Part shown: piece by piece, positions 54,946 to 64,000 of the stretch
Numbering within the stretch: the stretch's first letter is position 1
How the letters are laid out: each line of letters opens with the position of its first letter
Source of the DNA: Medakamo hakoo
Taxonomy: Eukaryota > Chlorophyta > Trebouxiophyceae > Coccomyxaceae
Assembly: GCA_026636295.1 (NCBI GenBank)
Contig: CP089450.1
Location: 806,001 to 870,000 of the forward strand
Reading direction: 5' to 3'
DNA: 64,000 nt
Position numbers and translations under genes: made by a program
The notes under the pieces: model-generated
What the model saw: the letters and a program-made list of their open reading frames with translations, nothing else
Database searches by the model: none
Told to the model about the DNA's origin: nothing

Positions 54946-55746
54946 ATGGCCGCCGCCCTGCGCCCAGCCGCAACCCGGCCGTGTCGATCGCAGGTCGTCC
55001 TTCCTACGTCCTCGCGTGGCGCGGTCCTCGTGCGCGCAGCCGCCGACCCGCAGGAACCGCAGGTTTTGTGCGGAGGCGCCGCACCACCAAACCATCCACG
55101 CCGGTCGGTGCTCCTCCTCGCCGGCCCCCTCCTCGCCGCCCTGGCCGCCCGCCCCGCCGCGGCCGCGCTGGACGCGCCTCCCTCCACGGCGCCCTACGGC
55201 CTCAAACTGCCGGCCTCCTGGATCAGTGCCGAGACCACCGCCCCGGGCGCCGGGATGGGCGTGCAGGCCTCCCCCGGCGGCGGCCGCAGGACGCAGGCCT
55301 GGTTCCCGCCCGAAGGCCCGGACGCCGTGTCCATCTCGCTGCTGACGACGCCCATCGGCGCCGACTTCACGGCCCTGGGGTCGTTCGGCGACGCGGGCAC
55401 CTTTGGCGCCAACCTCGTCGCCTCCTCCGATCAATCTTTTCGTGCCCGCGGGCCGCGCGGCCTGCCGGTGCGCGACGTTCAGACGGCCTCGCTCATCGAC
55501 GCGCGCCCGGCGACGGCGCCCAACGGCGCGCCGGTGTACCGAATCGATTACAAGCTGAAGCGGGCGGGCGAGGAGGCGCCCCGCACTTTTTACACGGCCG
55601 TCGCGCTGGGGCCCGACCCGAGCGGGCGGTACAACACGCTCGTCACGCTGACGGCGACGGCGACGGCGGCCGCGCTGGAGGGCGTGGAAGCGGACCTGGT
55701 CGCGGCCGTGGACAGCTTCTGCCCGCCCGTGGGGAAAGGGTATTGA
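54946..55746 (+). CDS. PsbP-domain thylakoid-lumen protein with twin-arginine signal
   Basis: Single exon of 266 aa. The N-terminus is bipartite: a plastid transit peptide, then a lumenal signal [23 protein letters not shown] with an RR pair and AxA end, so it likely uses the Tat route. The mature domain [20 protein letters not shown] to [11 protein letters not shown] follows PsbP-like proteins. Examples are [38 protein letters not shown] and [21 protein letters not shown]. It is a PPD (PsbP-domain) protein rather than PsbP itself, judging by the divergent core. PPDs help assemble or stabilise photosystems and NDH. TatC is encoded 33 kb away in this window. Confidence 0.87.
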   Translation: MAAALRPAATRPCRSQVVLPTSSRGAVLVRAAADPQEPQVLCGGAAPPNHPRRSVLLLAGPLLAALAARPAAAALDAPPSTAPYGLKLPASWISAETTAPGAGMGVQASPGGGRRTQAWFPPEGPDAVSISLLTTPIGADFTALGSFGDAGTFGANLVASSDQSFRARGPRGLPVRDVQTASLIDARPATAPNGAPVYRIDYKLKRAGEEAPRTFYTAVALGPDPSGRYNTLVTLTATATAAALEGVEADLVAAVDSFCPPVGKGY

Positions 55747-55929
55747 GGAGGGAGGAGGGGGAGGAGGGGTGTGTAGGGCGTGAACTCTCCCGGCGTCGTG
55801 AAACAAGGGAATACAGGCCGAGTGCGGGGTTGTTAGGGCGCGCGTCTCCCGTCGTGGAAAAGGAAAAATAGGCTGGGCGGGGTCGCACGCGGGCGGGGGT
55901 CCACACTCGAGAGCCCCTCCACAGGCTCA

Positions 55930-57121
55930 ATGCATGCCGCCCTCCGCGCCGGGCGTGCCACCTCCCTCCCTCGCACCCGCTCGGCTCTGCTGCGTAGGGG
56001 TATGACAGCCATGACCGGCCACGCCGCAGCGGCGCAGGCGTGGTCGTTCGTCGGTGAGTGGAGGAGGAGGGAGTTTATGGCCGAGCGGCGGGGGGGCGGC
56101 ACCAACACCCCCCTGGCTGCTCCATCATTTCCATCCACACCCCTCACTCCCACCACCCGGCCCGCCCGCCGCCCTCCACCCCTCCCTCCCCACACACGCA
56201 ACCAACCCAGACATCGGCGCCAACCTGACCGACCCCATGTTCGCGGGCACCTACCACGGCCGCCCAGATCCGTACCACCCGCCCGACCTGACCGCCGTGC
56301 TGGACCGCGCGTGGGGGGCGGGCGTGACCAAAATCATCATCACCGCCACCAACCTGGAGGAGGGGCGGGCGGCCCTGGCCCTGGCGCGGACGGATGCCCG
56401 GCTGTTCTGCACGGCAGGCGTGCACCCGACGCGGGCGGGCGAGCTGGTGGGCGGCGGGGAGGCGTACCTACGCGAGCTGAAGGCACTGATCGCAGAGGGC
56501 GTGGCCGCCGGCAAGTGCGTGGCGGTGGGCGAGGCGGGCCTGGACAACGACCGCCTGCAGTTTTGTGATGCGGACACGCAAGCCAAGGGCCTGGCGGTGC
56601 AGCTGGACCTGGCGGCGCAGGTCGGCCTGCCGCTGTTTTTACACTGCCGCGCGGCCGCGCCCGCCCTGGCGGCCGCCCTGGCGGCCGGTCCTCCCCTGCC
56701 CCGCGGCGGCGTCGTCCACTCGTTCGACGGCACACTGGACGAGATGCGGGCCTTCCTGGCCATGAGCCTGCCGGGCAAGCTGTTCATCGGCTTGAACGGG
56801 TGCTCGCTCAAGACGGCCGAAAATTTGCGCACAGCCGCCGCCGTGCCGCTGGACCGCCTCCTCCTGGAGACGGACGCGCCCTGGTGCGAGCCGCGGCCGT
56901 CCCACGCGTCAGCGTCCTACTTGCAAGGCGCGCCGCCCAACGCGGGCGCCGTCGACAAAAAAAAGTGGGTGGACGGCCGGCCCGTCAAGGGCCGCAACGA
57001 GCCGGCCGCGATCGTGGCGGTCGCGACGGTTGTGGCGGGGGTGAGGGGCGAGGAGGTGGCCGCCCTGGCGGCCGCGACGACGGCCAATGCGGACGAACTG
57101 TTTGGGTTTGGGGGAGCGTAG
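55930..57121 (+). CDS. TATDN1: TatD-family deoxyribonuclease TATDN1
   Basis: Two exons (55930-56053, 56211-57121) give 344 aa. The joined codon is g|ac, producing VDIGANLTDPMFAG, the TATDN1 start. The enzyme is a metal-dependent 3'-5' nuclease on single-stranded and damaged DNA. Metal ligands and signatures seen: GVHPTRAGEL, VAVGEAGLDNDRLQF, LPLFLHCRAA, GGVVHSFDGTLDEM and DRLLLETDAPWCEPRPSHA. Forty N-terminal residues rich in Arg and Ala could target it to mitochondria or plastid; a downstream ATG would remove them (dual targeting is possible). The gene lies 183 bp after the PsbP-domain gene on the same strand. Confidence 0.95.
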
Positions 57122-57175
57122 AACTTCTTATTGGAGCGTGGCGCGTTGCTTTCCTTCACGGACGCGGGGATGGAT

Positions 57176-57213
<38 letters not shown>
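57176..57213 (+). repeat. Homopolymeric G tract, 38 nt
   Basis: This is an uninterrupted run of G that begins 54 nt after the TATDN1 stop. It could form G-quadruplexes. Its exact length in the assembly may be unreliable. Confidence 0.85.
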
Positions 57214-57216
<3 letters not shown>

Positions 57217-57403
57217 GGCAACCAGATCTCATCTCTGCGTGGGGGGAGCGTCTGGGGCGCGGCTTGCCCCCCCACGCGCACACACTTGACACCAAAACGG
57301 CCGGACGCACACACGCTCGCGCGCGCCTCCGCGCCCGGGTGCCGCGCCCATCACACCCGCGCCAACTCCACCGTGTTGGAGGCGGCGCGCCTTGGGCGTC
57401 ACC

Positions 57404-59373
57404 ATGGAGGAGGAACCGGGCGTGGTACGTGCCATTCAGCCCGGCGGCGGCCTTGATTTCTTCGGGCGTTCGGGCGAGGCTCGCCCGAACACACGGACGC
57501 TCGCCGCGCTCACGCGCGACAAAAACTCCCCAACCCAAAAAAACCACAGCCGTCCGGCGACCCGCTGGGCTTGCCGGCCGCCTCGGCCAGGCTGACCAAG
57601 CCGGAGCACTGCACTGACGAGTTCCGCATATGGAAGTTCAAGGTGCGCGGCGCGGGCCGACGGCGACTTTTGGGGCCCCGCATGCGGCCCAACCACCACT
57701 CGGGTGACCCTGGGGCCGAATCATATCTAGGCCTCCGAGAGGGCCCCCCTAGGGCCACGGCGGGCGCCGGGGCCCCCGCCCGCCCACACACGCCCTCTCC
57801 CCACGCACCAGCGCACTCACGGGCCTCTCCACCAACCTTGCACCCAAAAAAAATCACGCGGCCACAGGTCGCGCCCTGCCCGGAGCCCGAGGACGGCCAC
57901 GACCCGGCGTCCTGCCCGTTTGCCCACCCGGGCGAGAAGGCGGCGCGCCGCGACCCGGCGACCACGCCGTACGGCGGCACGCCCTGCCCGGACTTCCGCA
58001 AGGGCGCCTGCCGCCGGGGCGAGGCCTGCCCCTTTGCGCACGGCGTGTTTGAGGCGTGGCTCCACCCGACCCGGTACCGGACGCTGCCGTGCGCCCACGG
58101 CCGGGCGTGCGACCGGCCCGTCTGCTTTTTTGCGCACGGCCCAGAGGAGGAACGGTCCGTGCCGCCGCCCGACCCGGACGACCCCGTGGAAGCGGCCATG
58201 GCAGCTGCTGCGGCTGCGTCCGCGGCGGAGAAGACGGCGCGCGCGGCCGCGGCTGCCGCCGCGCGCGAAGCGGCCGGGCGGGCAAAGGCGGCCGCCGCGG
58301 CGGCCGCTCAGTTCCACGCCCACGCGGCCCAGGGGGGGGCCCAGCACCCCCACTCCCACACGCGGGGCCCGTCCACGTCCCCGCTGGGCCCGCTGTCGGG
58401 CCTGGCGTCGTCCTCGGACGGCAGTGTGGGTCTGGGCGCGGCGGGCGCGTGGTCCGGCAGCGACTGCTCGTCGGCCGGCGGCGGTGGCGGCGGCGGCGGC
58501 GGCGGCGCGGGCGGGGGCGTGTCGCCCTCGGCCGACGACGACCGCCACGGCGCCCGCCTGCTGCTGCCGCGCCGGGCGACCGCGCCGCCGCCGCCCACGG
58601 CGGCGGCCGTGAATGCGTTGCTCCACCACCCGCGCGGCCGGCCGGGTCGCGGCGCGCGCGGCGGCGGTGGCGGCGTGGGGGTGCACCGCGCGCATTCGCA
58701 CCCCCACGCCCACCACGCCCACCCGCACCACGGCCCCCACCCCCACCACCACCACCACTCCGCCGCGGGCGATGACGCGGGCGTGGCGGCGTTGGTGGAC
58801 GCCCTGAGGGCCCTTGAACGCGCCCAGGCCGAAGAAGCGGCGGCGGTGGCGGCGGTGGCAGCCGCGACGGCGGCCCGGCCGCCCCACCCGCCCCCTGCGC
58901 CGGGCGGGCGCGGCGGCGGCGGCGGCGGCCTGAGCGCCGTCTTTGCGGCCGCCGCCGCCGCCGCGGCCGCCGCGGCCGCCGCCGCGACGCCAGACGGCCG
59001 CGTGTCCGTCCCGCCCCCACCGCCCACGCCCTGGGGTTCGTCCACGGACCTGCCCGGCGTGGCCGCGCTGCTGGGGGGCGGGGTGGGTGGCGCGGCGTCG
59101 CTCGCCCGCGCCCAGTCGGCGCCCGTCACTCTTCCTCCCCCTCCGCCGCCGCCGCCGCCCGGGCCCTTCCATTTCGACAACGAAGCCTGGCTGGCCGCGG
59201 CGCTGCATGGCGTCAGCGGCGTCGGCGGCGGCAGTGGTTCCGCGCCGTCCGCCCCGCCGTCGGCGTTTGCGGGCGTCGACGCGGGCCTGGCGCCCTGCCC
59301 GCCCGCTGCCTCCTCCTCCGCGGACGGTGGCCTGTACAGCGGCGGCGGCCACGCTGGGTCGCCCCTGTTTTGA
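57404..59373 (+). CDS. Plant-type tandem CCCH zinc-finger RNA-binding protein
   Basis: Three exons (57404-57424, 57550-57642, 57868-59373) give 539 aa. Exon 1 (MEEEPGV, donor gtacgt) is the least certain. The family binds mRNA and shuttles to stress granules. The plant arginine-rich TZF layout is seen: [34 protein letters not shown], then [20 protein letters not shown] (C-x7-C-x5-C-x3-H). [19 protein letters not shown] and [14 protein letters not shown] complete it. The intron 57643-57867 has no in-frame stop, and only its removal joins WKFK to VAPCP as in the family. After the fingers come 380 residues of Ala/Gly/His/Pro-rich sequence. An 11-bp-arm palindrome lies in intron 1. Confidence 0.9.
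57468..57490 (+). repeat. Near-perfect palindrome, 11-bp arms
   Basis: gttcgggcgag and its reverse complement are separated by one g. It lies in intron 1 of the CCCH gene, or in its 5' UTR if exon 1 is wrong. Confidence 0.85.
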
Positions 59374-59929
59374 TTTGGCAAGACTACAGACGAAAGACAT
59401 TTCTTTTCTTCTCCCTCCGTCCCGACGCCGTCGCTGTGCCTTTTTTTTCAGCAGGCGTGGACGGTTTTTTTTTTCACTCTTTTTCTTGCTGCTGCTGCTG
59501 CTGCATTCTGCGCGATGTTCGATTCTTCTAAAGCCTTTTCTGCCGTAGTTCTTTTCTTCCTGAGACGACAAACCGACACCCGCCCGAAACCTACGGTCGG
59601 AAGAACATTTTTCTGTTTTTTTGACTTTCTCATTGACGAACGACTAAATCAACCCCATCCCCACCACCACCATCCCATCCCACCGTCCCGAACTTCAACG
59701 ATTCCCCATCCTTTCGCCTTTTTTTGACAGTGATTATGCCCGACTTTTTTTGCGCGCGCGTGTGTGTGTATGAGAGTGAGAGAGAGAATGTGTGTGTTTT
59801 CCCGTGCGCTGGCTGATCCAGCTCGGAAAGCTGAACCCCCCCCCCCCTCTCCCTTTTTTTGCTTGTGTTGTGGGGACGAGCTTTTTGTAGGCAGAAACGC
59901 TCCCGCCATTTTTTCTTTTTTTGCAAGGA
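59374..59929. other. AT-rich gap between convergent CCCH and ATG12 genes
   Basis: These 556 bp are clearly richer in A and T than the rest of the window. They contain several poly-T tracts, a short (CTG)n run at 59489-59504, a GT/GA-rich zone at 59755-59800 and a C tract at 59837-59847. Both 3' UTRs must lie here. No gene or tRNA is seen. Confidence 0.5.
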
Positions 59930-60450
59930 CTATCCCCACGCCGGCGCGAGCGCGTAGTTGACGGTCAGCCGGGCGCCGCTGTGCGTCCCGTACGCGGCCG
60001 CCAAGTCGCCGACGGTGCAGTCGAGCGGCGGCACAAACGCTTCGCGCACGTATGCCAGGACAGAGTGCGCGCCCGTTTTGGTCCTCAGAGCCGCCACAAC
60101 TCGGGCGAAAGGATCCGTGCGTGCGACGCGGACGCGCTGTTGTTTCAGGATGGGCGCGTCGCCCGTGGGGCGCAGCCAGACGATGACTGGTGGAGGGCGG
60201 AGGGCGGAGGGGCAGTGAGTCTCGACTCCAGCACCGCCGGGTTGTTTTCCGTGTTCCGTCAAGCCGATGCCCTGTGCCTGCCTCCATCCCCTCTCTCACC
60301 GTGCTCGTCCACCGCCGCCGCGGGTCCATCGCCCGCGCTGGTGGACGGCTCGGCTGATTCACTCGCAGGCGTGGGCGAGGCGGACCGCGGAGGTAGGTGT
60401 GGAGAGGGCGGCGCCTCGCCGTCGTCCGGTGCGCCTGGCCGCTGCTCCAT
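59930..60450 (-). CDS. ATG12: Autophagy ubiquitin-like protein ATG12
   Basis: Two exons, complement of 60300-60450 and 59930-60186, give 135 aa. The joined codon is g|tc. ATG12 is linked to ATG5 and forms the E3 for ATG8 lipidation. About 50 N-terminal residues are disordered (Pro, Ser, Glu). The ubiquitin fold runs VIVWLRPTGDAPILKQQRVRVARTDPFARVVAALR to VREAFVPPLDCTVGDLAAAYG. It ends LTVNYALAPAWG, with the C-terminal Gly already exposed, as in other ATG12 proteins. The conserved LRPTGDAPILKQ is diagnostic. Only 103 bp separate its ATG from that of PRP2. Confidence 0.95.
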
Positions 60451-60553
60451 GTTTTGCGAGTGAAAGAGGCGAGCGCTCGGCACACTAGTGTTGCTTTCTG
60501 AGCGGCGGCGGCGCACGGCTGGCGCGCCCGCCCTCTCTCTCACCCACCCACCC

Positions 60554-63500
60554 ATGGCGGACCGCAACCTGGAGACCTGGGTCACGGACCAGCTGTACGC
60601 GCTCGTGGGTGAGTCCGGCGGTCGTGTTTTTTGCTGCGCGCTGGGCGTGGCGGCGGAAAACGCATGCGCGGCTTCCACTCGCCCCGCTCCCACGCACGCC
60701 CTCGCACCCCAAAACGCGGTGCCGCTGGGGAGGTGTAGGCACACGCCCGCACCCGGCCATGGTGGTGGGAGGGCGACAAACAATCGCGCACCCACCGCTT
60801 TTCTCCCCCACAAAAACACACGCGTTCCCCACAGGCTATGCCGAGTCCGCCGTCGTCGGCTTTGTCATCGCCCTGGCCCGCAAACACCCTTCCCCTGACG
60901 CGCTGGCCCGCCAGCTGCAGGGTCAGGGCTTGCCGGCGACGCCGGCGACGCGCGCGTTTGCGGCGGCGTTGCTGGCCCGGCTGCCGGGCGCGAGCGGTGG
61001 GGGTGGGAGTGGTGGTGCAGCCGCGGCCGCTGCGGCCGCGGCTGCCCGCGACCGGGCCGCCGCCGCCCTGGCCGCCCGCAACGACCGCTATGCTCTTGTG
61101 CTGGATGACGACGACGACGAGCCGCCGCCGCCGCCTGCTGCTCCGGCGCCGCCACCGGAGGCCGACAAGAAAGCGTCGAAGAAAAAGGAACGGCGCCTGC
61201 GGCGGGGCGGGTCGGGCGGCGACGACGCCGCCGCCGCCACTGCACACACCACCACCACCACCCGCAAGCGCCCGTGGGAGGAGCGGGACGCGGCGGCCAA
61301 TGCCGCGCTCGCCGCTGACGCGGCCGCTGCCGCTGCTGCCGCTGCGGACGAAGCGGAGCGCGCCGCGTTCGAGGCCCGGCTGGCCGCGCGCGACGACGCC
61401 AAAACCAAAAAACTGGCCGAAGCAGTCTTGCCGCCCGGCGAGGCGGCCGCGCTCGCCGCGCGTCAGGCCGCCGCCGCCGCGGAAGGCGACGCCCGCGCCG
61501 CCGCCATCGCTGACCTGCGCGCGGCCTCGCGCGTTGACTACCTGCGCCGGCGCGAAGCGGCGAAGCTGGCCGCTTTGGAAGCCGAGGTCGCGGAAGAAGA
61601 AACGCTGTTTGCGGGCCAAAAAATGACGGAGAAAGAAAAGGCCGACCTGGCCTACAAAAAACGCGTGCTGGCCCTGGCCCGCGAACGCGCGGCCGTCGCG
61701 GCGGAAGCGGCGTCGGGGCCGGCCTACCACATGCCCACGGCGTACGACGGCCCGGGCGGCGTGGACCAGGCCGCGCGGTACGGCGTGTTGGACGGACAGA
61801 AAAAAGAAGGCGGCGGCGGCGGCGGCGGCGGCGGCGCGTGGGCCGACCAGGCAGAGTGGGAGGCCGGCCGCGCAAAGGCCGCCTCCCTGGCCGTCGGCGC
61901 CCGCGACCGCGCGGCCGCGGGAGCGTCCTACGACCTCGTCCTGGACGACGCCGTCGAATTCGTGGTCGAGTCCGCGCTGGCGGGCGACGTGGACGTCAAC
62001 GCCGACCCGGCCGCGGTGGCCGCCGAGAAAGCGGCGAAAGCCGCGGCCGCCGCCGCTGCTGCGGCTGCGGGCGAGCGCGCGGCCATGGCCGCCACCCGGG
62101 CCTCCCTGCCCATCTACCCCTTCCGCGACGACCTGCTGGCCGCCGTCGCCGCCCACCAGACGCTCATCATCGTCGGCGAGACGGGGTCGGGCAAGACCAC
62201 TCAAATCCCGCAGTACTTGCACGAGGCGGGTTACACGAAAGGCGGCAAGGCGGTCGGGTGCACCCAACCCCGGCGCGTGGCGGCCATGAGCGTGGCGGCC
62301 CGCGTCGCCGAGGAAATGGGCGTCAAGCTGGGCCGGGCCGTCGGCTACTCCATCCGGTTTGAGGACTGCACGTCCGACGAGACGGTGCTGAAGTACCTGA
62401 CCGACGGCATGCTGCTGCGCGAGTTCCTGACGGCGCCCGACCTGGCGCCGTATAGTGCGCTAATGGTGGACGAAGCGCACGAGCGCACGCTCCACACCGA
62501 CATCCTATTCGGCCTGGTCAAGGACGTCGCCCGCTTCCGGCCGGACCTCAAACTCCTGATCTCGTCCGCCACGCTCGACGCGGACAAGTTTTCCGCGTTT
62601 TTCGACGACGCGCCCGTCTTCCGCATCCCGGGCCGGCGGTACCCCGTCGACATCCTGTACACCAAGGCGCCCGAAGCGGACTACCTGACGGCCGCCGTCA
62701 CGACCGTGCTCCAGATCCACGCGTCCCAGCCCACGCCGGGCGACGTCCTGGTCTTCCTGACGGGCCAGGACGAGATCGAGGCGGCGGAGGAGCTGTTGAA
62801 GGCCCGCGCCCGGGCGCTGGGGTCCAAGATCGGCGAACTGCTGATCTGCCCGATCTATGCCAACCTGCCGTCCGACTTGCAGGCCCGCATCTTCGAGCCG
62901 ACGCCCGACCGCGCGCGCAAGGTGGTCCTGGCCACCAACATTGCGGAAACCTCGCTCACTATCGATGGCATCGCCTACGTCGTCGACCCCGGCTTCTCCA
63001 AGCAGGCGTCCTACAACCCGCGCACGGGCATGAGCAGCCTGACGGTCGCGCCCATTTCGCGCGCGTCGGCGCAGCAGCGCGCGGGGCGGGCGGGGCGCAC
63101 CGGCCCGGGCAAGTGCTTCCGCCTATTCACGGCCTGGTCGTACGCGCACGAGCTGGAGGAGTGCACGGTCCCCGAAATCCAGCGCACGAACTTGGGCACG
63201 GTCGTGCTCCAGCTGAAAGCGCTGGGCATCCACGACCTCGTCGGCTTTGATTTCATGGACCCGCCGCCGCCGGCCGCGCTCGTGCGCGCGCTGGAACAGC
63301 TCTACGCCCTGGGCGCCCTGAACGACCGGGGCTCGCTGACCAAGCTGGGCCGGCGCATGGCAGAGCTGCCCGTCGACCCCATGCTCGCCAAAATGCTGGT
63401 GGCGGCCGGGGATGCGGGCTGCGGGGAGGAGGCGGTCACGATTGCGGCCATGCTGGGCGTCGGCGGCGCCGTGTTTTACCGCCCCAAGGACCGCGCCGTC

Positions 63501-64000
63501 CACGCCGACGCCGCGCACGCCGCCTTTTCCGCGGGGGGCGTGGGCGACCACATCGCCCTGCTCAACGTCTACAACGGCTGGGCCGGGTCCGGCTACTCGC
63601 CCGCCTGGTGCGCGGAAAACTACGTCCAGGCGCGGAGCATGAAGCGCGCACGCGACGTGCGCGACCAGCTGGTCGGCCTGATGGCCCGCATCGAGGCGCC
63701 GCTCGACTCCGCGGGCGGCGACTGGGCCAAGGTGCGCAAGGCCATCACGGCCGGCTTTTTCTACCACACCGCCCGGCTGGGGCGGGGCGGGGCGTACCGC
63801 ACGCTCAAGGCGCCGCCCCAGGCCGTCGCGCTGCACCCGTCGTCCGCGTATGCCGCGCCCGGCACGCCCGCTCCGCGCTGGGTCGTCTACCACGAGCTCG
63901 TCCTGACGACCAAGGAGTTTATGCGGACGGTGTCTGAGATTCAGCCGGGCTGGTTGGTGGAGGTCGCGCCGCACTACTACTCGCCCGGCGATGTGGCGGA
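60554..64000 (+). CDS. DHX16: DEAH-box spliceosomal helicase PRP2/DHX16 (3' end outside window)
   Basis: Exon 1 is 60554-60608 and exon 2 starts at 60835 and runs off the window with no stop, about 1,074 residues visible. PRP2 activates the spliceosome before the first catalytic step. The N-terminus [34 protein letters not shown] fits DHX16. A charged coiled-coil region follows ([20 protein letters not shown]). The helicase core is complete: [95 protein letters not shown] and [15 protein letters not shown]. Then come the winged-helix, ratchet and OB parts, with [18 protein letters not shown] and [19 protein letters not shown]. The last codons should give the usual C-terminal tail. PRP22 and PRP16 lack this N-terminus. 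Confidence 0.95.

Noticed and set aside
59500-59540. tRNA B-box-like gttcgattc
   Set aside because: The flanks do not form a T-stem and no A box or acceptor stem is present.

Overview
The window is a gene-dense stretch of nuclear DNA from a photosynthetic eukaryote, most likely a compact, very GC-rich green alga. The reasons are as follows. Genes are split by short GT-AG introns. They encode eukaryote-only machinery: the nucleoporin NUP93, the spliceosomal helicase PRP2, ATG12, Rab3GAP, a UBE3C-type HECT ligase and ribosomal uS14/RPS29. They also encode plastid or plant-lineage proteins: TatC with a transit peptide, a PsbP-domain lumenal protein, a fibrillin/PAP, D-glycerate 3-kinase of photorespiration, plastid RNase II, a plant-type PI4K-gamma, a plant-type arginine-rich CCCH zinc-finger protein and a phytepsin-type aspartic protease with a saposin insert. 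I cannot name the species. Base composition is extreme by eye, so proteins are padded with Ala, Gly and Pro, and long shadow ORFs occur in every frame.

I support 32 protein genes in 64 kb, with 32 introns in 22 of them (86 to 288 nt), nearly all close to the 5' end of the coding region. A 33rd intron, in the PI4K gene, is possible. Layout: 1-5070 holds an unidentified coiled-coil protein (cut by the left edge) and a TAP-like ABC transporter. 5.3-17.8 kb holds DBP5, TAF1B/Rrn7-like, a canopy-like saposin protein, an unknown Ala-rich protein, GLYK, CD2BP2-like, an A-type Fe-S carrier and a HEAT protein. A 1.3-kb gene-poor gap follows. 19.0-28.5 kb holds DDX6/Dhh1, TatC, a Cys-form selenoprotein K homologue, TRM7, mS37 and NUP93. 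28.9-40.4 kb holds an F-box-like gene of different codon habit, RNR1, UBE3C and PI4K-gamma, all on the plus strand. 40.8-48.4 kb holds mTERF, bL20m, RAB3GAP1 and RPS29. 49.0-64.0 kb holds an N-myristoylated NEK-like kinase, a fibrillin, the aspartic protease, the PsbP-domain protein, TATDN1, the CCCH protein, ATG12 and PRP2 (cut by the right edge).

The genes are mostly unrelated housekeeping functions. What they share is organisation: ten head-to-head pairs separated by 103 to 661 bp imply widespread shared bidirectional promoters. RNA helicases are over-represented (DBP5, DDX6, PRP2), together with other RNA-processing genes (TRM7, RNR1, CD2BP2, CCCH). TatC and a twin-arginine lumenal protein give both sides of one thylakoid pathway.

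I found no tRNA, rRNA, transposon, viral relic or CRISPR array. The most notable non-genic signals are a perfect 16-bp-arm hairpin in the ABC/DBP5 promoter, an (AC)26 tract that begins exactly at a splice donor of DDX6, a 38-nt G tract, and recent short tandem duplications in two genes. I did not find a convincing undescribed biological system.
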